Source: Bdellovibrionaceae bacterium UBA2351 | GTDB taxonomy: Bacteria > Bdellovibrionota > Bdellovibrionia > Bdellovibrionales > Bdellovibrionaceae | Direction of reading: 5' to 3' | Length of the DNA stretch: 59,205 nucleotides | NCBI GenBank assembly: GCA_002344565.1 | Contig: DDTZ01000020.1 | Coordinates: 1-59,205 of the forward strand | Shown: one piece after another, positions 32,436 to 41,727 of the stretch | How positions within the stretch are numbered: position 1 is the first letter of the stretch | How the letters are laid out: each line of letters begins with the position of its first letter | Translations under genes and position numbers: made by a program | The notes under the pieces: model-generated | Databases searched by the model: none | Told to the model about the DNA's origin: nothing | Seen by the model: only the letters and a program-made list of their open reading frames with translations

Positions 32436-33290
32436 TTATTTTCTATAGAGCCTTAAAACATATTTTTGATCTGGGATATTTTGATCCCTATCTAATTCGA
32501 TAAGTTTTCCTTCTATAAGAAATTCGCTTTGTGTGTATTTCATTTTTCCAATAACATGTTTGTTTTCTCCAAGAACTAAGAAGCGAATGAGCGGGATAGT
32601 TGGCAAGTGGTGTTTATCGAATTTGATTTTGGTGTTTTGGTTTTCGGGGACAAGACCCGTAACTCGGTCAGTGCCATCAAAAACATTATTAAAGTAGGTT
32701 TTAAAGCGTCCATTCGGTTTTTTTATAAAATACACGGTCGCAGCTTGTTTCGTAGATTCCTTAAATGTGACTTGGATAAAGTCTTTTACTACCTTTCCAG
32801 TAAAACGATCTTTTAAAATATAGAGTAGCCTAAACTGCAAATCCGAGGCACGCGAAAAGTATTTATAAACACAATGAACTTGAGTTCTTAAGACAAGTTC
32901 TTGGACCTCTAACGTTTCTAATAAAAAATTTTCTGTTTCGATCAAAATTTCATTACGGTTTACTGAAGTTTCTCTCTTTAAAGATTTCTTTTTTCGGGCT
33001 GCAATTTCCAAAGTCGATTCTAGTTTGACTTTAGAGTTCCTTGAATGGGCTGATTTTACACTTAAAAGAAAATCTTCTTTTTCTGAATTCGATAAACTTA
33101 ATTTTTCGAGTATGCTGACTGCTAAACTTTCCGAGATTCCCTTTTTTTGATTTAAAATATGTGACAGTGTAGTGGGAGAAACATTAAGCAGGTGAGCGAA
33201 CTTTCGAAGGGAAAATTTTGGATCTCCTTTTTGTCGATTTAAGAGTGTGTTTTTAAGAATTTTAATATGATATAGCGATTTGTTTCCCAT
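32436..33290 (-). CDS. TIGR02147-family helix-turn-helix regulator-like protein
   Basis: 284 residues. An N-terminal Cro/CI-type helix-turn-helix is visible (SLRKFAHLLNVSPTTLSHIL, then NQKKGISESLAVSILEKLSL), followed by the SNSEKEDFLLSV segment typical of TIGR02147 proteins, a family I know from Bdellovibrio and Fibrobacter. The C-terminal part is a sensor or regulatory domain of unknown ligand. Targets are unknown; the closest candidates are the structured-RNA unit and the divergent secreted hydrolase gene, 148 bases away. The presence of this family is one of the better clues to the source organism. Confidence 0.75.
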   Translation of the reverse strand: MGNKSLYHIKILKNTLLNRQKGDPKFSLRKFAHLLNVSPTTLSHILNQKKGISESLAVSILEKLSLSNSEKEDFLLSVKSAHSRNSKVKLESTLEIAARKKKSLKRETSVNRNEILIETENFLLETLEVQELVLRTQVHCVYKYFSRASDLQFRLLYILKDRFTGKVVKDFIQVTFKESTKQAATVYFIKKPNGRFKTYFNNVFDGTDRVTGLVPENQNTKIKFDKHHLPTIPLIRFLVLGENKHVIGKMKYTQSEFLIEGKLIELDRDQNIPDQKYVLRLYRK

Positions 33291-33438
33291 ATGATATTAA
33301 CGTATATCCGATTTTGTATCTTGTCCAACGCTGGATTGTCTGCCGCTGTTTCCTTTGTTTGCTGTGTTTTTTTTGACTTGAGTTTGCTCGTCGTTTCATT
33401 AAAAACAGTGTCCAAACTATAGCGATTAAGGAGTCGAG

Positions 33439-34746
33439 ATGGGAAAAAACAGAGTCTCAATTATTTTAGTATTTAGTCTAATATCTGCATTTTCAAGCGT
33501 TCTGCGTGCTTCGGATTTGTCAGAATTGTCTAAAGTGAACTGTAAAAACTTGAACCAGGTACTGAATAATTTTGGTGGTTTAAAGTCATTCTACATTAGC
33601 GTTCCTAGAGATTGGTCCAATGAAAAAGGTTCTCGAATACCATTGTTTGTTTGGTACAAAAAAGGTGAATTTAAGTACCCACCATTGTTATTGCTTCATG
33701 GCGGGCCCGCAGCCAATTCAGCGTCTTTTCCTTCAAAATTTGCCGATTTAATAAAAAAATATCCAGGTGATGTAGTCTCGCTTGATCAACGCGGAGGAAA
33801 CAGCTGTTCTGCGGATTTGACGGGGAACTTGCCGCTAACAAGCTATATTCACTTGCAGGCGACAAACATAGTAAATGATTTAGAGTATCTGAGACGATAT
33901 TATTTTAGCGGCAGAAAGTGGCGTGCGTTTGGGCAAAGTCGGGGTTCATTGGTGCTTCATATGTATCTTAACTACTTTCCTAATTCTTTAGAGTCTGTCC
34001 ATGCTCATGGTTGGTCTTTGATGGATTCAGGCCAAGCCAGTAAAATGACTTTTATAAGAGCCAATGCCTACTTGCGAACTTCAGAGGCCTACTTAAAAAA
34101 GTACCCTCAAGACAGAGCTATTGTGGCGAAAATTAAAAGGTCGATAAATAATCAAATTTGCTGGCCGGCCTTTGAAGGTCACACGTACTGTGGCCCTTCG
34201 GTCGTCGATATTTTTGGCTACGATTTAGGAAAGCCTACAAGCTGGGACGGTATTCATAAAAATTTAGTCGGCACTTTAGATGCGAATGGAAATGTAAACC
34301 CCACCGCACTTTACAATGTAATACTAAAAGCAATTAAATCGGATGGTTTTGCGTGGATAAATTATATCGCGGCGACGTTTTCCCAAGAGTCTTTTTATCC
34401 AGATTATGCGTCTTTGGTCGCTTTGAGAAACTTCCCCATCTATAATATGCCGGTACTTTCAGAAATCCGATATCTTTCCGACGTTATTAAACCTAGCCAT
34501 GGAATAAAATGGCGATCAAATTCGTTTGTGCCCGATTATGCTAAAATAAAATCCTATCTAGAGAGGAATCCTAGGTTCAATTATTTTCTATATTCGGGCG
34601 CACTCGATTCGATAGCTCCCGTTGAAATTTTTCAACACGAAGTCTCAAAACTTGGAGGCGCTGTAAAATATAACCACTTCTTAAATTCGGGCCACGATGG
34701 ATGGTGGTCTGAGCCACTTATTCAGCAGCGACTTTTACTTTTTTAA
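33439..34746 (+). CDS. Secreted alpha/beta hydrolase (peptidase S33-like)
   Basis: 435 residues with AAGGAG 5 bases upstream of the ATG and a signal peptide (ISAFSSVLRAS). The alpha/beta-hydrolase features are LLLLHGGPAANS (oxyanion loop), SLDQRGGNSCS, nucleophile elbow FGQSRGSLVLH, a late Asp in SGALDSIAP and the catalytic His in LNSGHDGWW. HGGP plus DQRG resemble proline iminopeptidase and related S33 peptidases. Export and several Cys suggest a periplasmic or released hydrolase, possibly for peptide scavenging from prey or medium. Substrate inferred only. Confidence 0.8.
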   Translation: MGKNRVSIILVFSLISAFSSVLRASDLSELSKVNCKNLNQVLNNFGGLKSFYISVPRDWSNEKGSRIPLFVWYKKGEFKYPPLLLLHGGPAANSASFPSKFADLIKKYPGDVVSLDQRGGNSCSADLTGNLPLTSYIHLQATNIVNDLEYLRRYYFSGRKWRAFGQSRGSLVLHMYLNYFPNSLESVHAHGWSLMDSGQASKMTFIRANAYLRTSEAYLKKYPQDRAIVAKIKRSINNQICWPAFEGHTYCGPSVVDIFGYDLGKPTSWDGIHKNLVGTLDANGNVNPTALYNVILKAIKSDGFAWINYIAATFSQESFYPDYASLVALRNFPIYNMPVLSEIRYLSDVIKPSHGIKWRSNSFVPDYAKIKSYLERNPRFNYFLYSGALDSIAPVEIFQHEVSKLGGAVKYNHFLNSGHDGWWSEPLIQQRLLLF

Positions 34747-34763
34747 GCCTTCACCTCAGTCAT

Positions 34764-34798
34764 GCCACCCATTCTGTTCAACGGGTGGCTAGGTTTTT
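34764..34798 (+). terminator. Intrinsic terminator after the secreted hydrolase
   Basis: GCCACCC (34764-34770) pairs with GGGTGGC (34783-34789) and TTTTT follows at 34793-34797. It separates the hydrolase gene from the convergent M24-like gene. Confidence 0.75.
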
Positions 34799-34803
34799 AG
34801 CCC

Positions 34804-35457
34804 CTACAAAATATCTTCAAAAAAGGCGCCGCGATTTAAATTTCTATCGTGAATTTGAATCTCTAAAATCCAACGGTGGCCCGCCACCGTTTCGGGGACT
34901 TTTCTGAGTTCACCGCGATAGTGGATTTGGTGAGGAAAATCCCCCACGCGATGACCACTTGCGCCTTTGGTGACAAATTCATAGCCCAGTTTTTCGGCTT
35001 CGGTGATGGCAAATTGATAAAGTGCCTGACCAGACAGTTTCTCTTGGCTCCATTTTGATTTTACCTGATCGAACAGCATTTTAGAGCTATCGCGTAACCG
35101 AGCATAATCCGGGTTGTCGCCTACGGCAAAGGTTTGTCCATAATCGCATTCATGTCCGGCAATAATAGGGCCCAGATCAAGAAAGAAAATGTCATTTTTT
35201 TGCAGAATGACATTGGGCTCAGATACCTCAGAGTACGTTTTTAAGGTGTTAGGACCGAAGCGGATTTTTGGTGGATGCCAGTTCTTGCCGAAACCGTGTT
35301 TCGCCAAGGTGGATTTTGTGATTTGGGCCGCCTCAGTCTCGGTCATTCCAGGGCCTATTTCTTGAGCAATTTTTTGAACACAGACAGATAAAAGTTTTTG
35401 CCCCGAAAGCAGTGTTTCGACCGAGAATTTGTCTCCGTTGTTTTCTATAGCCAGCAT
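34804..35457 (-). CDS. M24-family (Xaa-Pro aminopeptidase-like) protein
   Basis: 217 residues, a compact pita-bread-fold domain without the N-terminal domain of full prolidases. Metal ligands are all visible: Asp in FFLDLGP, Asp in HECDYGQTFAVG, His in SGHRVGDFPH, Glu in WILEIQIHD and Glu in AFFEDIL. The set is complete, so a dinuclear metallopeptidase is likely. It is smaller than methionine aminopeptidase (about 250) and lacks the usual G-H-G-I-G signature, so the substrate is uncertain. No signal peptide. Divergent from the prp operon, 74 bases from prpD. Confidence 0.8.
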   Translation of the reverse strand: MLAIENNGDKFSVETLLSGQKLLSVCVQKIAQEIGPGMTETEAAQITKSTLAKHGFGKNWHPPKIRFGPNTLKTYSEVSEPNVILQKNDIFFLDLGPIIAGHECDYGQTFAVGDNPDYARLRDSSKMLFDQVKSKWSQEKLSGQALYQFAITEAEKLGYEFVTKGASGHRVGDFPHQIHYRGELRKVPETVAGHRWILEIQIHDRNLNRGAFFEDIL

Positions 35458-35531
35458 GCCATTTCCTATCTTTTATTTGACCCAATTTAGTCCAAAGGAG
35501 TACGTTGGGTCATCTTAAAAAAGGAAAAGAT

Positions 35532-37040
35532 ATGAAGAAACATTTGGTTCGTGTGTATCCATCAAAGGAAAAACTAGATCGTAAAGATCAATTAGCTTGG
35601 AAAATGGCTGAAGTGGCTACTGACAGTGTGGCTCTTGATTCAGCGTCAGTTGAAATGGTTATCAATCGTTTGATCGATAACGCCTCTGTAGCGATTGCGT
35701 CTGCGAACCGACGTCCCGTAGCGTCTGCGCGTGCGATGGCTTTGTGTCACCCACGTACTGGTGGCGCGACTGTGTTTGGTATGCCGAATGATCAGAAATT
35801 TTCTCCAGAGTGGGCAGCCTGGGCGAACGGAACGGCAGTTCGTGAACTTGATTATCATGATACATTCCTTGCGGCTGATTATTCTCACCCTGGTGACAAC
35901 ATCCCACCAATATTAGCTGTCGCTCAAACTCTGGGTAAAAACGGTAAAGACTTAGCACGCGGAATGATGACGGGTTACGAACTTCACGTAAACCTTGTAA
36001 AAGGCATCTGCTTACACAAACACAAAAAAGATCATATCGCTCACTTGTGCCCGGCTTCGGCTGCGGGGATTGGAACGCTTCTTGGTCTACCTACAGAAAC
36101 AGTGTACCAAGCGATTCAGCAAGCGGTTCACGTTTCATTCAACACTCGTCAATCGCGTAAAGGTGAAATTTCATCTTGGAAAGCCTATGCGCCAGCTCAC
36201 GCTGGTAAATTAGCCGTTGAAGCCGTTGACCGTGTAATGCGCGGTGAAGGCGCGCCATCACCAATTTACGAAGGTGAGGATTCAGTTATCGCTTACATGT
36301 TAGACGGTAAAGATGGAAAATACGAAGTTCCATTGCCAGAAGCCGGTGAAGCTAAAAAAGCTATCTTAGACACCTACACTAAAGAACACTCTGCGGAATA
36401 CCAATCACAAGCGTTGATTGATTTAGCATTCCGTATGAAGCAAAAAATCACTAACTTTGATGACATCACGGGTATCCACATCCATACATCTCATCACACT
36501 CATTACGTTATCGGTACAGGTGCGAACGATCCACAAAAAATGGATCCAAAAGCCTCTCGCGAAACTCTGGATCACTCGATCATGTACATCTTTGCAGTCG
36601 CTCTACAAGATGGTTTCTGGCATCATGTTAAGTCATATGCTCCAGAACGCGCCGGTCGTCCAGACACTGTGGCTTTATGGCATAAGATCACAACATCTGA
36701 AGATCCTAAATGGACAGAAATGTACCATGCACAAGACCCAGATAAAAAACGTTTCGGTGGCCGCGTAGAAATCACGTTCAAAAACGGAACAAAACTAGTT
36801 GATGAATTGGGCGTAGCGAACGCGCATCCAGCGGGCGCAAAACCATTCAAACGTGCCGATTACATCCGCAAGTTTGATATGCTAACAGAAGAAATCATCA
36901 CTAAAGACGAACGTAACCGTTTCATTTCATTGTGTGAAAACTTAATGGATTTAAAACCAGAACATGTTCAACAATTGAACGTTCAAATTCCAATCGAAAA
37001 ATTAACTTCGAACAAACGAGACACTAAAGGAATTTTCTAA
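35532..37040 (+). CDS. prpD: 2-methylcitrate dehydratase
   Basis: 502 residues from ATG 35532 (GGAAAA ribosome binding site); an in-frame TTG 27 bases upstream is less likely. PrpD family: ARAMALCHPRTGGATVFG, the GTAVRELDYHDTFLAADY active-site region, SHPGDNIPPILAVA, and KGEISSWKAYAPAHAGKLAV. It dehydrates 2-methylcitrate to cis-2-methylaconitate in propionyl-CoA breakdown. First gene of prpD-prpB-prpC; the stop overlaps the prpB start (TAATG). No PrpR-type regulator or acnD-prpF pair is adjacent. Confidence 0.93.
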   Translation: MKKHLVRVYPSKEKLDRKDQLAWKMAEVATDSVALDSASVEMVINRLIDNASVAIASANRRPVASARAMALCHPRTGGATVFGMPNDQKFSPEWAAWANGTAVRELDYHDTFLAADYSHPGDNIPPILAVAQTLGKNGKDLARGMMTGYELHVNLVKGICLHKHKKDHIAHLCPASAAGIGTLLGLPTETVYQAIQQAVHVSFNTRQSRKGEISSWKAYAPAHAGKLAVEAVDRVMRGEGAPSPIYEGEDSVIAYMLDGKDGKYEVPLPEAGEAKKAILDTYTKEHSAEYQSQALIDLAFRMKQKITNFDDITGIHIHTSHHTHYVIGTGANDPQKMDPKASRETLDHSIMYIFAVALQDGFWHHVKSYAPERAGRPDTVALWHKITTSEDPKWTEMYHAQDPDKKRFGGRVEITFKNGTKLVDELGVANAHPAGAKPFKRADYIRKFDMLTEEIITKDERNRFISLCENLMDLKPEHVQQLNVQIPIEKLTSNKRDTKGIF

Positions 37041-37936
37041 TGTTGTTTCCAGAAATCACCGCAAGTAACAAAAGAGCACTGTTTCGAGACAAATTAAAAT
37101 CGGGCAAACTATTAGTTATGCCCGGCGCTTTCTCGCCATTGTCAGCCATGTTGATCGAGAAGAAAAAGTTCGACGGTGTGTACATTTCAGGTTCGGTGAT
37201 GTCTAACGATTTAGGTTACCCGGATATCGGTCTTACGACATTGTCTGAAGTAGCTAATCGTGGTCGTCAAATCGCACGTTCTGTTTCGATCCCAAGCTTG
37301 ATCGATATCGATACAGGTTTTGGTGAACCAATGAACGTAACTCGTACGGTTCAAGAAATGATCGAGATGGGTATTTGCGGTGGTCACTTAGAAGATCAAA
37401 TGAACCCAAAGCGCTGCGGTCACTTGGATAACAAATCTTTAGTCTCTACTGATGACATGGTTAAAAAAATCCAAGCCGCTGATCGTGGTAAAAAGCTAGA
37501 TCCTGGTTTTTTAATCATGGCCCGAACAGATGCTCGTGCCTCTGAAGGTTTAGAAGCTGCTATCAATCGCGCTAAAGCGTACGTTGATGCTGGCGCCGAA
37601 GCGATCTTCCCAGAAGCATTGCAAGACTCGAAAGAATTCGAAGCTTTCCGTAAAGCCATCAAAGTTCCTCTGCTAGCGAACATGACTGAATTTGGTAAAT
37701 CTCGTTTGTTAACTCAAAAAGAATTATCGGATTTGGGTTTCAACATCGTGATCTACCCAGTGACAACTCTTCGTCTAGCGATGAAAGCTGTGGATATGGG
37801 ATTAGATGCAATCATTAAAGACGGCACACAAGAAAACATCGTACCGAATATGCAAACTCGTAAAGAGCTGTATGAATTAACTCGTTACGAAGATTACAAC
37901 GATTTTGATAAAAGTATTTTTAATTTTAAAATTTAG
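37040..37936 (+). CDS. prpB: 2-methylisocitrate lyase
   Basis: 298 residues of the isocitrate lyase/PEP mutase superfamily. The catalytic motif PKRCGHL identifies it as a lyase, since PEP mutases lack the Cys of this motif. Other features: VMPGAFSPLSAMLIE, YISGSVMSNDLG, IDIDTGFGEP and LIMARTDARASEGLE. It cleaves 2-methylisocitrate to pyruvate and succinate. Its place between prpD and prpC confirms the role. Confidence 0.95.
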   Translation: MLFPEITASNKRALFRDKLKSGKLLVMPGAFSPLSAMLIEKKKFDGVYISGSVMSNDLGYPDIGLTTLSEVANRGRQIARSVSIPSLIDIDTGFGEPMNVTRTVQEMIEMGICGGHLEDQMNPKRCGHLDNKSLVSTDDMVKKIQAADRGKKLDPGFLIMARTDARASEGLEAAINRAKAYVDAGAEAIFPEALQDSKEFEAFRKAIKVPLLANMTEFGKSRLLTQKELSDLGFNIVIYPVTTLRLAMKAVDMGLDAIIKDGTQENIVPNMQTRKELYELTRYEDYNDFDKSIFNFKI

Positions 37937-37944
37937 GAGGAAGA

Positions 37945-39120
37945 ATGAGCACGCAAGATAATTATGTGAATCCAGATTACGTACCCGAACCAGAGAAGGT
38001 AAATACCAAAAAAGGTTTAGAAGGTTCAGTTATCGATACATCAAGTGTTTCTAAAGTTAACCCGGATACTAACTCTCTTATTTACCGCGGTTATCCAGTT
38101 CAAGACCTAGCTGAAAACTGCCGTTTCGAAGAAGTGGCGTACTTAATGTACAAAAGCGAATTGCCAACAGCGGCGCAATTAGCTGAGTTTGAAAAATTAG
38201 AACGATCATACCGTGATATTTCTAAAGACAGCTTGAACGTAATCAAAGCGCTTCCAAAAAAATGTCATCCAATGGATTCAATCCGTACAGGAGTGAGCTT
38301 TTTAGGTTGTGAAGATGAACGCATCTGGGATGCTACACCGGCAACTAATTATGACAAAGCCGTTCGTTTATTAGCTAAAATCCCTACTATGGTAGCTGCG
38401 GATTTCCGTTTCAAAAAAGGTTTGGATTTCATTCCTCCAAATAAAGATTTATCATTGGCAGAAAACTTCTTCCACATGTGCTTCGGAAAAGTTCCTCAGA
38501 AAGAAGTGGTAAAAGCATTTGACGTTTCGTTGATCCTTTACGCTGAACATTCTTTCAATGCGTCTACATTCACTTCACGTGTTGTGACGTCGACTGAAAG
38601 TGATATCTATTCCGCGACAGTGGCTGGTATCGGTGCTTTAAAAGGACCTTTACATGGCGGCGCAAACGAAATGGTTATGCACATGATGAAAGAAATTGCT
38701 GATCCGGCTAAAGCAGAACAGTGGATGCTGGATGCATTAGCAAACAAACGTAAAGTGATGGGCTTCGGTCATCGCGTTTATAAAAAAGGCGATTCACGCG
38801 TTCCAACTATGCGCAAGTATGCTCAGTTAATGGCTGATGTGACTGGTGAAACTAAATGGATGCGTATGTACGACAGTTTAGAAAAAGTTATGGTCGAGAA
38901 AAAGAAAATCTACCCTAACTTGGATTTTCCAGCGGGCCCAGCGTACTTCATGATGGGTTTTGAAATCGATTTCTTTACTCCTATTTTCGTAATGGCGCGT
39001 ACGACGGGCTGGTCGGCACACATTATGGAGCAAGCGGCTAACAACCGTATCATCCGTCCTTTGAGCGAGTACATCGGTGCTGGCCAAAGAAAAGTGACGC
39101 CAATTTCTGAGCGTCGCTAA
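37945..39120 (+). CDS. prpC: 2-methylcitrate synthase/citrate synthase
   Basis: 391 residues with GGAGGAAG just upstream of the ATG. Citrate synthase fold: GLEGSVIDTSSVSKVNP, LIYRGYPVQDLAEN, HSFNASTFTSRVV, LKGPLHGGANEMVM and MGFGHRVYKKGDSRVP with the catalytic histidines, and the late Asp region NLDFPAGPAYFMMGF. The operon context makes 2-methylcitrate synthase the best call; methylcitrate and citrate synthases are hard to tell apart from sequence alone. A strong terminator follows. Confidence 0.9.
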   Translation: MSTQDNYVNPDYVPEPEKVNTKKGLEGSVIDTSSVSKVNPDTNSLIYRGYPVQDLAENCRFEEVAYLMYKSELPTAAQLAEFEKLERSYRDISKDSLNVIKALPKKCHPMDSIRTGVSFLGCEDERIWDATPATNYDKAVRLLAKIPTMVAADFRFKKGLDFIPPNKDLSLAENFFHMCFGKVPQKEVVKAFDVSLILYAEHSFNASTFTSRVVTSTESDIYSATVAGIGALKGPLHGGANEMVMHMMKEIADPAKAEQWMLDALANKRKVMGFGHRVYKKGDSRVPTMRKYAQLMADVTGETKWMRMYDSLEKVMVEKKKIYPNLDFPAGPAYFMMGFEIDFFTPIFVMARTTGWSAHIMEQAANNRIIRPLSEYIGAGQRKVTPISERR

Positions 39121-39145
39121 TTATTTAAAGTTCCTGTTACAATAG

Positions 39146-39180
39146 AAAGAAAGCCTTGAGATCAAGGCTTTCTTGTTTTT
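39146..39180 (+). terminator. Intrinsic terminator of the prp operon
   Basis: GAAAGCCTTG and CAAGGCTTTC form a long stem with a short loop, followed by TTGTTTTT (39173-39180). It sits 26 bases after the prpC stop. Confidence 0.9.
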
Positions 39181-39195
39181 CCACCAGAGGTTGTG

Positions 39196-40305
39196 ATGAA
39201 GTTAGTCTTAAATCTTTTCTTGGTTCTATTACTTGGCATTGGTTGTCAGTCCGCTTCGACAGCAACGGATACTACTAAAAAAGACGAAGCCAAGATCCAA
39301 GAAAATAAGCGTCCAAAAAACAATGATCTGATTCCGCGCGGAATCGATGTGGCTACGACACCAGAGCTGATAGCCTTTGGTTCCTGTGCCCATCAGGATA
39401 AACCACAACCGTTATGGGACGTAATTGCTAAAAATAGTCCCGAGTTATTTATTTTCTCGGGTGATAATGTATATGCGTCGCAACCGGAGACAAAACCGAT
39501 TGGGGCTCAATACAAAAAATTAAATTTAATTCCAGAGTTCCGTCGCTTCCGCGAGCATGTACCTATCTTTGCTACTTGGGATGATCATGACTATGGAGTC
39601 AATGATGCGGGTTTTGACAATCCTGAAAAAGACGAAGCCAGACGTGAATTTCTAAATCAGTGGACCTATGTTCGCGACTCATTGGCAATGGGACAAAAGG
39701 GTGTTTACCACACAAAAATTTTGGGTGGTGTTAAAAAGAAGTCACCTACGCTACAAATCATCATGCTTGATACACGTTGGTTCCGTTCACCATTGAAGAA
39801 AATTGAAGATCCTGCAAATCCGCTTAGAAAGTTTGGTCCGACAGATGATAAAAAAGCGACTGTGCTTGGTGAAGAACAGTGGGCGTGGTTAGAGCGTCAA
39901 TTGCGTAAACCAGCTGATGTTCGCATCGTTGTTTCGAGTATACAATTTGTTGCCGAAGAACACGGCTTTGAAAAGTGGGCGAATTTTCCATTGGAAAAAG
40001 AGCGTTTTTTAAATTTATTACGACGAGTGGGTCCTAAAAATCTAATCATCGTTAGCGGTGATCGTCACATGGGAACGATTGCAAAACAAGACGTGAAAGG
40101 TTGGGGAACTTTGTATGACATCACGGCCAGTGGTATCAACCGCGTGTCTGATCTTGATGAGAAAGATAAATCATACTTAGGCGATCCGGTTAAGGTTGAA
40201 AACTTTGGTTTGATGAAAATCGATTGGACACGAAAAAAAATTAATTTTGAACTTCGGGATGCCTCCAACAAAGTTCAAAACAGTTTAGAATTGAAAATTA
40301 AGTAA
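39196..40305 (+). CDS. PhoD-like metallophosphatase, probable lipoprotein
   Basis: 369 residues from ATG 39196 (AGAGG 5 bases upstream; a GTG directly before it is also possible). The N-terminus is a lipoprotein-like signal (LVLNLFLVLLLGIGC, Cys at the cleavage point). The catalytic domain is of PhoD type: IAFGSCAHQDKPQPLW, FIFSGDNVYAS, PIFATWDDHDYGVNDAG and IIVSGDRHMGTI. These are calcium/iron phosphodiesterase-phosphatases that scavenge phosphate from nucleotides or teichoic/phospholipid debris outside the cytoplasm. Substrate not known. Followed closely by a small membrane protein gene. Confidence 0.88.
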   Translation: MKLVLNLFLVLLLGIGCQSASTATDTTKKDEAKIQENKRPKNNDLIPRGIDVATTPELIAFGSCAHQDKPQPLWDVIAKNSPELFIFSGDNVYASQPETKPIGAQYKKLNLIPEFRRFREHVPIFATWDDHDYGVNDAGFDNPEKDEARREFLNQWTYVRDSLAMGQKGVYHTKILGGVKKKSPTLQIIMLDTRWFRSPLKKIEDPANPLRKFGPTDDKKATVLGEEQWAWLERQLRKPADVRIVVSSIQFVAEEHGFEKWANFPLEKERFLNLLRRVGPKNLIIVSGDRHMGTIAKQDVKGWGTLYDITASGINRVSDLDEKDKSYLGDPVKVENFGLMKIDWTRKKINFELRDASNKVQNSLELKIK

Positions 40306-40319
40306 GAGGGTAGGGGTAC

Positions 40320-40604
40320 ATGGTTATTTGGAAAGGGCGTGGAGTTCTTGGGCTTTTAATCTTGGGACTTGCGTCCTATCTGGTTGAAAGTTTCTCTGCA
40401 GAGTACCTACCGAACTGGAGCTATAGTAATCTGAGCCTTACATTATTTGTAGCGGCCGTTTTGATGTTGCCGCTATCTATATTAGATTTTAAAAACTACC
40501 TTAAAATCAGAAGATTTGAGCATTCGATCTTCTTTATTCCGATTTGTATTTTCCCAGTCGTGCTGGTGGCGCTGGGGTATGTGTACTTAACCTATCAAAG
40601 GTGA
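40320..40604 (+). CDS. Small three-helix membrane protein
   Basis: 94 residues with AGGGGT just upstream of the ATG, 14 bases after the PhoD-like gene, so probably co-transcribed. Three hydrophobic segments are evident (VLGLLILGLASYLVE, LTLFVAAVLMLPLSI, SIFFIPICIFPVVLVALGYVY). No family recognised and no catalytic motif. Confidence 0.65.
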   Translation: MVIWKGRGVLGLLILGLASYLVESFSAEYLPNWSYSNLSLTLFVAAVLMLPLSILDFKNYLKIRRFEHSIFFIPICIFPVVLVALGYVYLTYQR

Positions 40605-40616
40605 GTGGCTAGAAAT

Positions 40617-40898
40617 CTATTCTAAAAGAAGGATTCCAACTTTTTGAATATTTTCTTCGAGTACTTTAACCCAAGCGACTTCGGCTTTCATGATTTCCAA
40701 AGGCCCAATTTTGATTTTTACCTTGGTGCCTTTTTTCATGATTTCATTGTCGGCAAACACAATAGCGCATCCTGAGTAAGACTCATTTAAAATAATGGCC
40801 GTAATTGTCGGTTTGAAATCGCGTCCCGAAGCTTTTAGATCAATGAGAGCAACAGCTTGTGGATCAGGTTGATAACGAAGGAACTTTCTTTCAGACAT
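40617..40898 (-). CDS. PilZ domain protein
   Basis: 93 residues, a single PilZ domain. The c-di-GMP binding residues are present: the RxxxR motif (ERKFLRYQ) at the N-terminus and the N/DxSxxG motif as NESYSGCAI. The rest follows the PilZ beta-barrel (VKIKIGPLEIMKAEVAWVK, QKVGILLLE). Probably a small c-di-GMP effector acting by protein-protein contact; partner unknown. Single gene, divergent from the glyoxalase II-like gene and convergent with the small membrane protein gene. Confidence 0.85.
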   Translation of the reverse strand: MSERKFLRYQPDPQAVALIDLKASGRDFKPTITAIILNESYSGCAIVFADNEIMKKGTKVKIKIGPLEIMKAEVAWVKVLEENIQKVGILLLE

Positions 40899-40959
40899 AA
40901 AACCTCAGAACTAAAAAAGGGTGTTTAAAGATATGTATATAGGTTAGTCTAATTGGCAG

Positions 40960-41694
40960 ATGAAGCAATATTATATTCAAGGCTATCCAGATCGGCTCCA
41001 TACAAAAGTCATAGCGATACCAATTTTGGACGATAATTATGTATACGTGCTAACGGATGAAACTAAAAACGCATTTATTGTAGATCCGGGAATGGCGCTG
41101 CCAGTGATCCATGTCATCGCAGAATTAGGTTTAAAGCCAACACACGTATTGATCACTCATTCTCATAATGATCACATCGGCGGAGTTCCTGATATTCAGA
41201 CTGAATACCCGAATATCCAAAAAGTTAGTTTTGCAAACATAGACTCGGATTCTGAATCGTTCCAATGGAATGGTCGCGCATTTGAGGTTTTCAAAACGCC
41301 GGGTCATTGGCCCGATCACATTTGCTTTTTTGAGCGTGAAAACAAAATTTTATTTTGCGGTGATATCATATTTCGTTTTGGCTGTGGCCGAATTTTCGAT
41401 GGTACATTTCAGCAGCTTTTTGAAAGTGTGCAAAAAATTAAGCGATTGCCATCAGAAACCCACATATACTGTACGCACGAATACACTCAAGCTAACCTGG
41501 CCTTTTGTCTAAAGAACGAATTGGTGAACACAGTGGACTTCACGCCCGAAGAAAAACAAAAAATAAATACTGTGCCTAGTTTGCCAGTGCCATTAAGAGT
41601 TGAGTTGAAATACAATCCCTTTATAAAAGCATCTTCCTTGGAAGAGTTTACTCGGTTAAGAACTATGAGAAATTCATTTCGGTATGAAAAGTAA
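40960..41694 (+). CDS. Glyoxalase II-like metallo-beta-lactamase-fold hydrolase
   Basis: 244 residues. Metal-binding HxHxDH motif as THSHNDHIGG, a second His pair in TPGHWPDHICF, Asp in FCGDIIFRFGCGRIFDG and His in YCTHEYTQANLAF. This set and the DDNYVYVL start match hydroxyacylglutathione hydrolase (GloB). The G-H-T-x-G-H segment is changed to GHWPDH, with both His kept. Converts S-lactoylglutathione to lactate if it is a true GloB; related thioesterase activity is possible. No glyoxalase I gene is nearby. Confidence 0.82.
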   Translation: MKQYYIQGYPDRLHTKVIAIPILDDNYVYVLTDETKNAFIVDPGMALPVIHVIAELGLKPTHVLITHSHNDHIGGVPDIQTEYPNIQKVSFANIDSDSESFQWNGRAFEVFKTPGHWPDHICFFERENKILFCGDIIFRFGCGRIFDGTFQQLFESVQKIKRLPSETHIYCTHEYTQANLAFCLKNELVNTVDFTPEEKQKINTVPSLPVPLRVELKYNPFIKASSLEEFTRLRTMRNSFRYEK

Positions 41695-41727
41695 AATACT
41701 GGTATGAAAGGTCTTTGCGATCTGTGA

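Noticed and set aside
35505..35531. TTG start extending PrpD by nine residues
   Set aside because: ATG 35532 has a suitable GGAAAA ribosome binding site and matches the usual PrpD start.
37040..37936. PEP mutase that would point to phosphonate lipid synthesis
   Set aside because: The K-R-C-G-H motif and the position between prpD and prpC identify a methylisocitrate lyase; no phosphonopyruvate decarboxylase is nearby.
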